DNA from: Rugamonas sp. A1-17
GTDB taxonomy: Bacteria; Pseudomonadota; Gammaproteobacteria; Burkholderiales; Burkholderiaceae_D
Length of the DNA stretch: 64,000 nt
Assembly: GCA_025548565.1 (NCBI GenBank)
Contig: JAJLPB010000001.1
Coordinates: 682,001-746,000 of the forward strand
Direction: 5' to 3'
Below, piece after piece: positions 18,764 through 27,949 of this stretch. The translations under genes were made by a program, and so were the position numbers. The notes beneath the pieces are model-generated. The model saw nothing but the letters and a program-made list of their open reading frames with translations, ran no database searches and had not been told where the DNA came from. The stretch's first letter is position 1; the number at the start of each line of letters is the position of its first letter.

Positions 18764-20269
18764 ATGAACAGTCTATTGCCGGTACTGGCCGGCCTTGCAT
18801 TCAGCCTGCTGGCGCTGTGGTACGGCGAACTGCGGGTGCGCGGCATGCGTGCGCGCTGCGCACAGCTGCAGTCGGCGCTGGAGGCCCACCGCGACGCGGA
18901 AATGCGGCTGGACTACATCGCCCACCACGACAACCTGACCGGCCTGCCCAACCGGCTGCAATGCCAGTTGCAGCTGGAACACGGCATCGCCTATGCGCGC
19001 CGGCACGGCAGCCTGTTGGCGGTGTTGTTTGTCGACATCGACCATTTCAAAGCCATCAACGACAACCTCGGCCACGACGCCGGCGACCAGGTGCTGGTGC
19101 AGTTCGCGCAGCGCCTGCGCCAGTGCGTGCGCGAGGTCGATACCGTGGCGCGCCAGGGTGGCGACGAGTTCATCGTGCTGCTGACCGAACTGCGCTGCGC
19201 ACAGGACGCGCAGCAGGTGGCCGACAAGATCAACGCCGCGATCGCGGCGCCGTTCCCGGTCCACGGCGAGACGCTGGCGGTGGCCGCCAGCATCGGTATC
19301 GCCATCTATCCCGACGACGACCTCGACATCGAGGCGCTGCTGGAGAAGGCCGACCTGGCGATGTACTCGGCCAAGCAGCGCGGCAAGGGCGCCGGGGTGC
19401 GTTTCGCGCCCAGCATGCAGGCCAAGGCATACTCGCGGGTGGTGCTGGAGACCGCGCTGCGCCACGCGCTGGAGCACGGCGAATTCGTGCTGACCTATCA
19501 GCCCAAGCTGAACCTGAACGAACAGAAGATCACCGGCGCCAAGGCGCTGCTGCGCTGGCGCCATCCGGAACTGGGGCTGGTGATGCCGCCGGACTTCCTG
19601 CCGGTGCTGGAGGACAGCGCGCTGATCCTGCCGGTGGGCGCGTGGGTGCTGGCCACCGCCGCCGCCCAGGCGCGCCGCTGGATGGAGCTGGGCCATCCGC
19701 TGACGGTGTCGGTGCATTTGTCGCAGCGCCAGTTCTACCAGAAGGACATCGCCGCCATCTTTGCCGACATCCTGGACCAGGCCGGTGTGCCGGGGCGCTA
19801 CATCGAACTGGAAATCACCGAGGACATGTTGATCGACAAGAACCAGAATTGCGAGGCCGTGCTGCGCCAGTTCAAGCAGCTGGGCATGCGCATTTCAATC
19901 AGCGATTTCGGTACCGGCTATGCGTCGCTCAATTACCTGCGGCGCTTCCCGGTCGATCTGGTGAAGATCAACAAATCCTTCGTCGACGACCTGCGCCGCG
20001 CGGCCCAGCATCCGTGCGAGCGCCATGGCGACGGCCGGACGGCGGACGAGGGGGCGATGGTGCGCGCCATCATCGCGATGGCCCATACGCTGAACATGCA
20101 GGTGATCGCCGGCGGCGTGGAGACCGGCGACCAGTTGGCCCAGCTGACGGCCATGGGCTGCGACGAGGCCTTCGGCTTCTGCCTGAGCGCCGCCGTGCCG
20201 CCGGACGAGCTGGAGACGCTGCTGGTGAACCGCCGCCGGCTGGCGGCGCCGGTGGACGCTGCCAGTTAG
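18764..20269 (+). CDS. GGDEF protein with degenerate EAL domain
   Basis: A c-di-GMP protein of 501 residues: an N-terminal membrane helix, a GGDEF domain with intact GGDEF at 132-136 and I-site REVD at 123-126, then a full-length EAL domain. The EAL domain has lost most catalytic positions: EAL is KAL (Lys260), the Asn of the NLS motif is His318, DDFGTG is SDFGTG (Ser380), KID is KIN (Asn403), and AEGVET is AGGVET (Gly450). The QGY-type C-terminal motif reads AFGF. Phosphodiesterase activity is therefore unlikely; cyclase activity with an EAL-derived regulatory or c-di-GMP-binding module is the better reading. GGAGAGGG precedes ATG 18764. Its end overlaps the convergent glycosidase gene by four bases. 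Confidence 0.9.
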   Translation: MNSLLPVLAGLAFSLLALWYGELRVRGMRARCAQLQSALEAHRDAEMRLDYIAHHDNLTGLPNRLQCQLQLEHGIAYARRHGSLLAVLFVDIDHFKAINDNLGHDAGDQVLVQFAQRLRQCVREVDTVARQGGDEFIVLLTELRCAQDAQQVADKINAAIAAPFPVHGETLAVAASIGIAIYPDDDLDIEALLEKADLAMYSAKQRGKGAGVRFAPSMQAKAYSRVVLETALRHALEHGEFVLTYQPKLNLNEQKITGAKALLRWRHPELGLVMPPDFLPVLEDSALILPVGAWVLATAAAQARRWMELGHPLTVSVHLSQRQFYQKDIAAIFADILDQAGVPGRYIELEITEDMLIDKNQNCEAVLRQFKQLGMRISISDFGTGYASLNYLRRFPVDLVKINKSFVDDLRRAAQHPCERHGDGRTADEGAMVRAIIAMAHTLNMQVIAGGVETGDQLAQLTAMGCDEAFGFCLSAAVPPDELETLLVNRRRLAAPVDAAS

Positions 20270-22815
20270 CCGCCCGCCGCGCCGGCGCCGCGCGGCAGCG
20301 GCATGATGCGGACGCCGTGGATGTCGAAGCGGTTCGATGGCCCCTTGACGCCGCCCGCGTCGCCGTAGGTGGCGTTACTTTGCAGGTAGCTCATGTTGTA
20401 GAAGTCGCCGAGCTCCAGGCGGTAGTTGCCCGCCTTGAGCGCGGCCTTCAACGGCGTCGACCACGACGGCCCCGCGTTGGCCGGCGAATGCGGCAGCGCC
20501 ACCACGCCTTGCGCCACGATCGCGCCGTTGCCATCCCTGAGCGTCATCCACTTCACGCCGCCGGTGATGCCCAGGTTGACCTGGTGCGCGGTGTTGCGGT
20601 ACTTGAGCTGCACGGCGTAGCTGCCATCGCGCTCGACTTTGATGTCCTGCACCGCGAAGGTATCGGTGGGCGCGCCCCAACCGGCGATGCGGCCATCGGC
20701 TTCGGCCACGCTCGGCTGCACGCGGCGGTCCCCGGCGGCGATCTCCACGCCGTTGTCCAGGCAGACCGGTGCGCTGTGATGGCTGCGGTTGCCCGAGCCG
20801 GCATACATCGCCTCCACCGAGTAGCACAGGTTGTCGCTCTCGCCATGGCCCGGCAGTGTGGCGCGGCGGTCGGCCCAGGTCCTGGCGCTCACGCGTTGCG
20901 TGGCCAGCTTGCCATTGCGGTAGATGTTGTAGACCACACCCTTGCCGGCGACCTCAAGATGCAGCGTCGGGAAACCGTACGTGCCGCGCTCCAGCTTGAC
21001 GATGCGTGGCTCCGGCGGCGCATACACGGCAGGATCGGCCGCCAGCGGTTGCGCGCTGACGCTGCGCTTGACCTGCTGGCCAGCCAGCAACTTGCCGAGC
21101 CGGATCTCGATGATGTTGTCCTCGGCCAGTGCCGACCAGGCCAGCGAGGCCGACGCCGGCTTGCCGTTCAGCGTGATGGTATCGGCTTCGTAATAACCAT
21201 CGCCACGCGCGGCGGGCGGCAGCGACAGGCGCATCTGCACGCGCTTGCCGCGCAGCGTCAGATTGTTCAGCGTGATGGCATCGCTGCCCGCGAACGCTTC
21301 GCGCCGGAGTTTGGCCGTCACGAATGGATGCAGCGCGATGCCGTCGTCCGTCGTCTGCACGCCGAACACGCCGCCAATCACCATGCCCAGGTAAGCGCCG
21401 ACGGACCACAGCTGACGCCGCGAGTCCACCACCGGTCCGCTCAAGTCGCGCTGTCCCTGATGGTCCTTCAGCATCGGCTGTCCGGACAGCCACTCCAGGT
21501 TCTCCATGTTGGACAGGTTGAGCGCAGCGCCGCGTACCAGCGTATCGTAGGCCGCATCGGCGACGGCGACGTTGCCGCTCATCGCCGCCGCCTTCAGGCC
21601 GAAGGCCGTTACGAACGGCCACATGGCGCGGTTGTGGTAGATCGCCACGCCTGGTTGCTGCGGATAGATCGCCGGCGCGCCGAGCGGACCATGCGGATAA
21701 TGGGCCAGGATGCTCTCGGCCTGCTTGCGGTCGGCGATGCCGGTGACGATCGCCAGCGATTGCCCCAGCCAGTCGTACTTGTGCATCGGCGTGCCGTCGA
21801 AATGGCCGGCCGTCAGGCTGCTGTACATGCCGGCGTCGGCCTGCCACAGGCGCTGGTTGATGGCGCGCTTCAGATCCGCCGCCCACGCCGCATACTTGTC
21901 CGCCAATGCCGCGTCGCCTTGTTCCCTCGCCAGCCGCGCCGCCAGCGTCAGCGCCTTGTAATGCCCGGCGTTGGTGGACAGCGCCTTCGACGTCGCCATG
22001 CTGGACAGGTCGCCCGCGATCCAGCTGGCGTAGCTTTGCTCGCGCCAGTCGAGGAAGGATTCCTCGCCGTTGTACAAGCCGTCCACCGGATCGTAGGCGG
22101 CCAGCCGGTCGTTCTCCAGCGTGTTGGACAGCGCGCGCAGCGCGGTCGCCGCGAAGGCCTTGCGCTCGTCCGGCGCCAGCGCCCTCAAGGCTTCCTCCGC
22201 GCCGAAGGCCCAGCTGACGCGGTCCGTGCTGACCGGCCAGCTGCCGCCGCTGCCGGTGTCCTGGATGATCTGCAAACCGCCGGCGCTGCCGGCGACGTGC
22301 GCGCCCGGCCGCACGCCATCGCGATAACCGGACAGCTTGAACTCCAGCGAGTTGCGCACGCGGCGCGGGTCCAGCATGCCCAGTCCCAGCGAGGCCGCAT
22401 AGGACAGGTCGCGCGTCCACACGTAGTGCCACAGCTCTCCCGTTTCGAAGCAATCGCAGGCGATGGCCTTGCCGCCGTTGTAGCTGCCGTCGCGGATCTC
22501 GCTGACCGAGTCCTGCTTCATCTCGACGCCCGCCAGCGCGAACAAGGCATCGAAGGCCAGGTTGCCGCTGCGGACAGACGGCAACCCGTCCACCTCCGCG
22601 TAGCTGATCTCCTGCTTGCCGCCGTCGCGTACACGCATCGTGGTCGATTGCGTGTAGCTGCGCAGCGGGGCGCCGGCGTCCGGCGTGGCATAGCGCACGG
22701 TCTCCTGCTTGCCGTCCCAGGTGGGATAGCTGGTGCTTAGCGTAGTGGCGGCGCCGGCCGCCAATGCGGGCAGGGCGAGGGACAGGGCGCCAAGGCGGCG
22801 GCGGGCCAGCTTCAT
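20266..22815 (-). CDS. Six-hairpin glycosidase-like protein, secreted
   Basis: Exported protein of 849 residues with a signal peptide (LSLALPALAAGAA). The central part has the look of an (alpha/alpha)6-barrel glycosidase: CDCFETGELWHYVWTRDLSYAASLGL, GGSWPVSTDRVSWAFGAEEAL, YASWIAGDLSSM, YHNRAMWPFVTAFGLKAA, ENLEWLSGQPM. The last 250 residues are beta-rich and probably a carbohydrate-binding or Ig-like module. I cannot assign a GH family with confidence; the WTRD motif recalls glucoamylase-like and related inverting enzymes. It is downstream of, and overlaps by four bases (ATGA), the cyclomaltodextrinase gene, so an alpha-glucan substrate is inferred from context. Confidence 0.75.
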   Translation of the reverse strand: MKLARRRLGALSLALPALAAGAATTLSTSYPTWDGKQETVRYATPDAGAPLRSYTQSTTMRVRDGGKQEISYAEVDGLPSVRSGNLAFDALFALAGVEMKQDSVSEIRDGSYNGGKAIACDCFETGELWHYVWTRDLSYAASLGLGMLDPRRVRNSLEFKLSGYRDGVRPGAHVAGSAGGLQIIQDTGSGGSWPVSTDRVSWAFGAEEALRALAPDERKAFAATALRALSNTLENDRLAAYDPVDGLYNGEESFLDWREQSYASWIAGDLSSMATSKALSTNAGHYKALTLAARLAREQGDAALADKYAAWAADLKRAINQRLWQADAGMYSSLTAGHFDGTPMHKYDWLGQSLAIVTGIADRKQAESILAHYPHGPLGAPAIYPQQPGVAIYHNRAMWPFVTAFGLKAAAMSGNVAVADAAYDTLVRGAALNLSNMENLEWLSGQPMLKDHQGQRDLSGPVVDSRRQLWSVGAYLGMVIGGVFGVQTTDDGIALHPFVTAKLRREAFAGSDAITLNNLTLRGKRVQMRLSLPPAARGDGYYEADTITLNGKPASASLAWSALAEDNIIEIRLGKLLAGQQVKRSVSAQPLAADPAVYAPPEPRIVKLERGTYGFPTLHLEVAGKGVVYNIYRNGKLATQRVSARTWADRRATLPGHGESDNLCYSVEAMYAGSGNRSHHSAPVCLDNGVEIAAGDRRVQPSVAEADGRIAGWGAPTDTFAVQDIKVERDGSYAVQLKYRNTAHQVNLGITGGVKWMTLRDGNGAIVAQGVVALPHSPANAGPSWSTPLKAALKAGNYRLELGDFYNMSYLQSNATYGDAGGVKGPSNRFDIHGVRIMPLPRGAGAAGG

Positions 22816-24662
22816 TGATCGATCTCCAGTATCAGCGCCGAGCGCGCGGGCAGTGTGACTTCGCCATCGAGCGAAATGCGTTTGCCGCTGATGACGTCAA
22901 CGCCGGCGCGCACGCCGTTCAGCATCTCATGGAAGCGTGCGGTTTTCAGCACGGTGTCGGTGGCGTTCTTGTTCAAGGCTACCATGACTTTTTTGGCGCC
23001 GTCGTAGCGGAAGTAGACGTAGGTGTTCTGCTCCGGCCCGTAGTGCATCATTTTCCCATGATGGATCACGGACGCGCCCTTGCGCCAGTTGAACAGCTTC
23101 TTCACATACGCCTGCGCGGCCGCCTGCTGCGGACTCAGTCCCGCGCCGGTGAAGGCGTTGACCGCGTCGCCGCGCCAGCCGCCGGGGAAGTCGCGACGGT
23201 AGGATGCATCGTCGCGGCCCTTGGTGGTGCTGGTCATCTGGATTTCCGTGCCGGCGTAGAACTGCGGAATGCGTGGTGCCGTCGCGATGAAGGCCATCGC
23301 CATGCGGAACAAACCATCGTCCGCATTGAGCTCGCTGTAGATGCGCGACACGTCGTGATTACCCTCGAACAGCACCAGGTTGCCGGCGTTCGGATACAGG
23401 TAGTCCTGCGACAGCGTCTCATACAGATTGGTCAGCCCATGCTCGGCGCCTTCCGGCGCGGCCAGCGCGCGGCGCATCGCATCGGTCAGCGGGAAGTCCA
23501 TCATGCTCGGCATGTGCGACACGTAGCCGTTGAAATTCTGCTTGCCCTCCTGCCAGTGCGCGACCACCGGTATCAGCGGGCTCCACTCCTCGCCCACCAG
23601 GTTCAGCTTCGGATACTCGGCCATCACGCTGCCGGACCAGCGGCTGAGGAATTCGGTGTTGGAATAGCCGTAGGTGTCGACCCGCAGGCCGGACAAGCCC
23701 GCGTACTCGATCCACCAGATATCGTTCTGGATCAGATAGGTCGCCACATAAGGGTTGGCCTGGTTCAGGTCCGGCATGCCTTCGACAAACCAGCCCTCGG
23801 TGAAGTTGCGCTTGTCCTGGTCCGACGCGTACGGATCCTGCAGCGCCACCCGATGGTGCTCGGTCGGCACGAATTTGCCCTGGTAGGTCAGCCAGTCCGC
23901 CATCGGCATGTCCTGCATCCACCAGTGCTTGTCGCCGATGTGGTTCAGCACCACGTCCTGGATCACGCCCAGCCCCTTGGCGCGCGCCTGCGCGACAAAG
24001 GCGCGGTACTCCTCGTTGCTGCCGTAGCGCGGATCGATGCGGTAATGATCGGTGGTGGCGTAGCCATGGTAGGAGTAGGCCGTCGAATTCGATTCCAGCA
24101 GCGGCGTCGGCCAGACGGTGGTGAAGCCCATGCCGGCGATGTAGTCCAGATGTTCGGCCATGCCGCGCAGGTCGCCGCCGTGGCGGCCGGAGGCATCGGC
24201 GCGGTTGGCGCGTTCGGTCATGCCGGCCGCGTTGTCGTTGGCGGGATCGCCGTTGGCGAAGCGGTCCGGCATCACCTGATAGATGGCGTCGCTGCTGTTG
24301 AAGCCGGCGCGCTGGGCCGAGCCGGCGGCGCGCGCCAGCAGCTGGTAGTTGTAGTGCACCGCCTGGCCGTCGCGCTTGAACACCAGGTCCATCCGCCCTG
24401 GCTTGGCGTCCGGTGCGATCTCCAGGTTGACGAACAGGTAGTTGCGGTTGGCGACCCGCGCCACCGAGGCAATGCGCACGCCGGGGTAGGCCAGCGCCGG
24501 CTCCAGGTCGGCGATGTGTGGCCCGTGCACCATCAGTTGCAGCGCGCCGTTGTGCATGCCGGTCCACCACAGCGGCGGGTCCATGTGCTCGATGCGGTAG
24601 TTGTCGGCGTGGGCGATGAACGGCAGCGCGGACAGCAGCGCGGCGGCGAGGATTTTACTCAT
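22812..24662 (-). CDS. GH13 cyclomaltodextrinase/neopullulanase-like enzyme
   Basis: Exported GH13 enzyme of 616 residues with signal peptide (LAAALLSALPFIAHA). An N-terminal beta domain typical of cyclomaltodextrinases (residues 20-125) precedes the barrel, which starts YQVMPDRFANGDP. Catalytic motifs are present: nucleophile Asp in LRVDTYGYS, acid Glu in VGEEWS, and transition-state Asp in EGNHDVSR. It resembles SusA and related periplasmic enzymes that open cyclodextrins and cut pullulan or maltodextrin. GGAGACACC precedes the ATG, and a GTAGT-N3-ACTAC palindrome lies 15 bases upstream of the start. First gene of a two-gene unit. Confidence 0.9.
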   Translation of the reverse strand: MSKILAAALLSALPFIAHADNYRIEHMDPPLWWTGMHNGALQLMVHGPHIADLEPALAYPGVRIASVARVANRNYLFVNLEIAPDAKPGRMDLVFKRDGQAVHYNYQLLARAAGSAQRAGFNSSDAIYQVMPDRFANGDPANDNAAGMTERANRADASGRHGGDLRGMAEHLDYIAGMGFTTVWPTPLLESNSTAYSYHGYATTDHYRIDPRYGSNEEYRAFVAQARAKGLGVIQDVVLNHIGDKHWWMQDMPMADWLTYQGKFVPTEHHRVALQDPYASDQDKRNFTEGWFVEGMPDLNQANPYVATYLIQNDIWWIEYAGLSGLRVDTYGYSNTEFLSRWSGSVMAEYPKLNLVGEEWSPLIPVVAHWQEGKQNFNGYVSHMPSMMDFPLTDAMRRALAAPEGAEHGLTNLYETLSQDYLYPNAGNLVLFEGNHDVSRIYSELNADDGLFRMAMAFIATAPRIPQFYAGTEIQMTSTTKGRDDASYRRDFPGGWRGDAVNAFTGAGLSPQQAAAQAYVKKLFNWRKGASVIHHGKMMHYGPEQNTYVYFRYDGAKKVMVALNKNATDTVLKTARFHEMLNGVRAGVDVISGKRISLDGEVTLPARSALILEIDQ

Positions 24663-24676
24663 GGTGTCTCCATCAG

Positions 24677-24689
24677 GTAGTCGGACTAC
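24677..24689. promoter_or_regulatory. GTAGT-N3-ACTAC operator candidate A
   Basis: GTAGT CGG ACTAC, a perfect 5-bp palindrome with three-base centre, 15 bases upstream of the cyclomaltodextrinase ATG (minus strand). Confidence 0.55.
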
Positions 24690-24755
24690 AGCTGTTTTTC
24701 TGTGCAGTTCCGCCCGAGAATACTATGAAAGCGGTGGGGCATCAAATGCGGGTTT

Positions 24756-24768
24756 CTAGTTTTAATAC
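24756..24768. promoter_or_regulatory. Operator-like site, imperfect
   Basis: CTAGT TTT AATAC matches the GTAGT-N3-ACTAC consensus at 8 of 10 arm positions. It lies between the two divergent genes, closer to the cyclomaltodextrinase side. Confidence 0.3.
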
Positions 24769-24868
24769 ATTCGACAGTTGAACCTGCTTTGAAATTGTCC
24801 TTGTGGCAACTTATTCATGGCGGCGACGTTGGAAATGCTACGGATCGAAGTGGTATTGAGGTCAAATA

Positions 24869-24883
24869 TGTAGTTCCACTACA
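24869..24883. promoter_or_regulatory. GTAGT-N3-ACTAC operator candidate B
   Basis: TGTAGT TCC ACTACA, a perfect palindrome with 6-bp arms and the longest match in the window, near the middle of the divergent region. It could serve both directions, for example as an auxiliary site. Confidence 0.6.
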
Positions 24884-24988
24884 CTTTGTCATGCGATCTT
24901 CTGTAGCCGAAATACAACGCGCACGGCTTTTTCACGGGAGGGCCAAGGGCTGGCGCCCCTCTGTGAGCGTAGCGTGACTGAAGTCTGA

Positions 24989-25016
24989 TTGACACAGAAT
25001 CTAGTTTTAGTACAAA
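24989..25016 (+). promoter_or_regulatory. Candidate promoter of the TonB receptor, with operator overlap
   Basis: TTGACA (24989-24994) and TACAAA (25011-25016) are separated by 16 bases. The imperfect operator CTAGT TTT AGTAC (25001-25013) fills the end of the spacer and part of the -10, a geometry that suits repression. Confidence 0.5.
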
Positions 25017-25132
25017 ATTCTTCATAGAACGTCTTTTAGAACGTTTGCAATTCCTTGGAACCCGTGTAGTCGATGTTGCGAGAGCAGGCTGTGGTGTCGC
25101 GGGTATGTTTTTAGATGAGTGAGGGACATTTG

Positions 25133-27853
25133 ATGATGAATTCCGCCAACCAGCGCGGCGCCAGCCCGGCTCCGACCAGCGTTGCATTTAAGTTGAGCCC
25201 GGTAGCAGCCGGCTGTGCAATGCTGCTGTCCGCTATTTCCGGTTCCGCCTACGCGCAAGACGCGACCGCCGGCCAGGCCGCCGACGCGCCTGTAATCCAA
25301 ACGGTGAAAGTGTCCGGTATCCGCCGTGGTATCGAAGACGCGATCTCCGTTAAAAAGAATTCCGAATCCATCGTTGAAGCGATCTCCGCTGAAGACATCG
25401 GCAAGCTGCCGGATGTGTCGATCGCCGAATCGCTGTCGCGCCTGCCAGGTGTGGCCGCGCAACGCGTGGCCGGCCGCGCCCAGGTGCTGAGCATCCGCGG
25501 CCTGGCGCCAGACTTCTCGACCACCACCCTCAACGGTCGTGAGCAGGCGTCCACCGGCGACAACCGCAGCGTTGAATACGACCAGTATCCATCGGAACTG
25601 ATCAACGGCGCCGTGGTCTACAAGACCCCTGACGCATCGCTGGTCGGCCAGGGCCTGTCGGGCACCGTCGACCTGCAAACCGTGCGTCCGCTGGAATTCC
25701 CCGGCCGCACCATGGCGATCAACGTGCGCGGCGAGAAGAACTCGCTGGGCAAGCAGAACGCCGGCTACAAGGACAAGGGCTACCGCCTGAGCGGCATCTA
25801 CATCGACCAGTTCAACAACCGCACCCTGGGTGTGGCGCTGGGCTACGCCCGCCTGGATTCCCCGGGGCAGTACCAGAAGTGGAGCAGCTGGGGCTACGGC
25901 ATCGATCCGAAGACCGGCAGCACCACCGGCCTGGCCAACTCCGGCAACGAGATCGACGCCGGCTCGACCAAGCAAACCCGCGACGGCCTGATGGCGGTCG
26001 TGCAGTGGAAGCCGACCCGCGACTTCCAGTCGATGGTCGACACCTACTACTCGAAATTCGATTCCGACACCACCATCCGTGGCATGCAGTTCGGCACCGG
26101 CAACTGGATGGGCGACCTGACCTACGCCAACCCTGTGTTCGCCAGCTACGGCGGCACCCAGGTGCTGCAGAGCGCGACCGTGGGCGGCATCAAGCCCGTG
26201 CTGCGTAACGACCTGAACACCAACCGCGACAAGCTGTTCGCCATCGGCTGGAACAACAAGCTGCGCATGAACGAAGACTGGACCGGCATCGCCGACTTCA
26301 GCTACTCGAAGGCCGACCGCCAGGACATGATCCTGGAAACCTACGCCGGCGCATCCACCACCGACACCGCCAAGATCGTTCGCGACAACAACACCGGCCT
26401 GCCGCAAGTGACCACCGGCCTGAACTATGCCGATCCTTCCGTCGTCAAGCTGAGCGACTCGGGCGGCTGGGGCCAGGACGGCTACGTCAAGTATCCGCAA
26501 GTGACCGACAAGCTGAAATCGGCCCGTTTCTCGGCCAGGCGCAGCCTGGACGGCATGTTCAGCAACCTGGACGTGGGCGTCAACTTCACCAAGCGCGACA
26601 AGACCCGTCAATCGGCGGAGATGCTGGTCAATCTGAAGAACGGCCGCGCGCCGATCGGCGTGCCTGCCAACCTGATCCAGGATCCGACCTCGCTGGGCTT
26701 CGCCGGCATCCCTGGCATCATGAGCTACGACATCATGGGGGCCCTCAACAGCGTGTATACGCTGACGCCTAAGATCCACCAGGACATCTACAACAAGGAC
26801 TGGCTGGTCAGCGAGAAGGTTTCGACCGCCTACGCCAAGGTCGGCATCGACGACACCTGGGGTGTGCCGGTGAAGGGCAACTTCGGTGTGCAGATGATCC
26901 ACACCAACCAGAGCTCGAACGCGTACAACGTCGACACCAACAACCTGAACGCGCCGAAGTCGGCGGAAGAAGGTACGTCGTACAACGACTTCCTGCCTAG
27001 CCTGAACCTGAACTTCGACCTGGGCAGCGAGCAGCACGTGCGCTTCGGCCTGGGCAAGACGATGGCCCGTCCACGCCTGGACCAGCTGCGCGCGTCGTCG
27101 AGCGCGTCGGTGGATACCACCAAGCTGCTGTGGAGCGGCAGCGGCGGCAACCCGAACCTGAAGCCATGGCGCGCCAACGCGATCGACCTGACGTACGAGA
27201 AGTACTTCGACAAGAGCACTTACTTCAGCGCCGCGACCTTCTACAAGAAGCTCAGCACCTACATCTACGACCAGATCGTGCCGTTCGACTTCACCAGCTA
27301 TCCTAACGATGGCGTGACGCCGAAATCGAACATCGGCACGCTGACCCGCCCAGCCAACGGCACCGGCGGTTCGATCAAGGGTGTGGAACTGTCGGGCTCC
27401 ATCGACGGCAAGGTCCTGTGGACTGGCCTGGACGGCTTCGGCGCCACCGGCTCGATCTCCCGCACCAAGAGCGAGATCGCTCCGGACGGTCCTGGCACCA
27501 CCGGCGCACTGCCTGGCCTGTCGCGCACCGTGTCGAACGTTCAGTTCTTCTACGAGAAGTCGGGCTACTCGGCACGCGTAACCCGCAGCGAGCGCTCCAA
27601 CTTCCGTGGCGAAGTGACCGGCTTCGGCGCCGACCGCACCTTCACCGACATCAAGGGCGCCGCGCAAGTGGACTTCCAGGTCGGCTACGAGTTCAAGGAA
27701 GGTCAGTACAAAGGCCTGTCGCTGCTGTTCCAGGTGATCAACGCGAACGACGCCGCCTACCAGACCACCCTGAGCAACGGCACCCTGAAAGTGCCAGGCG
27801 AGTACACCAAGTACGGCCGCACCATGCTGCTGGGCCTGAACTACAAGATGTAA
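25133..27853 (+). CDS. TonB-dependent receptor of the glucan locus
   Basis: Outer-membrane active transporter of 906 residues. Signal peptide ends GSAYAQ; a TonB-box-like stretch (PVIQTVKVSG) and plug domain follow (SIAESLSRLPGVAAQRVAGRAQVLSIRGL), then a 22-strand barrel ending in aromatic-poor LLGLNYKM. The pattern matches the Xanthomonas/Caulobacter-type TonB receptors that import oligosaccharides. Context with amylases and a maltose permease indicates maltodextrin or cyclodextrin uptake. GAGGG is seven bases before ATG 25133; the upstream in-frame ATG 25115 lacks a good site. A strong terminator follows the gene, separating it partly from the halogenase-like gene. Confidence 0.92.
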   Translation: MMNSANQRGASPAPTSVAFKLSPVAAGCAMLLSAISGSAYAQDATAGQAADAPVIQTVKVSGIRRGIEDAISVKKNSESIVEAISAEDIGKLPDVSIAESLSRLPGVAAQRVAGRAQVLSIRGLAPDFSTTTLNGREQASTGDNRSVEYDQYPSELINGAVVYKTPDASLVGQGLSGTVDLQTVRPLEFPGRTMAINVRGEKNSLGKQNAGYKDKGYRLSGIYIDQFNNRTLGVALGYARLDSPGQYQKWSSWGYGIDPKTGSTTGLANSGNEIDAGSTKQTRDGLMAVVQWKPTRDFQSMVDTYYSKFDSDTTIRGMQFGTGNWMGDLTYANPVFASYGGTQVLQSATVGGIKPVLRNDLNTNRDKLFAIGWNNKLRMNEDWTGIADFSYSKADRQDMILETYAGASTTDTAKIVRDNNTGLPQVTTGLNYADPSVVKLSDSGGWGQDGYVKYPQVTDKLKSARFSARRSLDGMFSNLDVGVNFTKRDKTRQSAEMLVNLKNGRAPIGVPANLIQDPTSLGFAGIPGIMSYDIMGALNSVYTLTPKIHQDIYNKDWLVSEKVSTAYAKVGIDDTWGVPVKGNFGVQMIHTNQSSNAYNVDTNNLNAPKSAEEGTSYNDFLPSLNLNFDLGSEQHVRFGLGKTMARPRLDQLRASSSASVDTTKLLWSGSGGNPNLKPWRANAIDLTYEKYFDKSTYFSAATFYKKLSTYIYDQIVPFDFTSYPNDGVTPKSNIGTLTRPANGTGGSIKGVELSGSIDGKVLWTGLDGFGATGSISRTKSEIAPDGPGTTGALPGLSRTVSNVQFFYEKSGYSARVTRSERSNFRGEVTGFGADRTFTDIKGAAQVDFQVGYEFKEGQYKGLSLLFQVINANDAAYQTTLSNGTLKVPGEYTKYGRTMLLGLNYKM

Positions 27854-27868
27854 TTCGGACCGGCCCAA

Positions 27869-27910
27869 AACACCCCCTGTCAGCAGCAGCCGGCAGGGGG
27901 TGTTTTTTTT
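27869..27910 (+). terminator. Rho-independent terminator after the TonB receptor
   Basis: ACACCCCCTG and CAGGGGGTGT form a long GC stem followed by eight T residues. The following gene begins at 27950, so read-through or an internal promoter is needed for its expression. Confidence 0.85.
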
Positions 27911-27949
27911 CGTGCACAATATCGGACAATACAAAAGCTGGAGACAAGC

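Larger units (their letters stand above)
24663..25132 (+). other. Divergent regulatory region of the glucan locus (470 bases, no gene)
   Basis: No coding sequence is supported here. The region separates the cyclomaltodextrinase and TonB-receptor genes and holds four copies or near copies of the GTAGT-N3-ACTAC palindrome (24677, 24756, 24869, 25001), a TTGACA-based promoter for the receptor, and a short tandem repeat TAGAACGT near 25025-25045 in the predicted receptor leader. The stretch between about 24890 and 24985 shows nothing I can name. Confidence 0.6.

Noticed and set aside
18817-22740. A 1307-residue plus-strand open frame spanning the GGDEF/EAL gene and the opposite glycosidase gene
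   Set aside because: It crosses two real genes in the wrong frame and strand and shows only biased composition.
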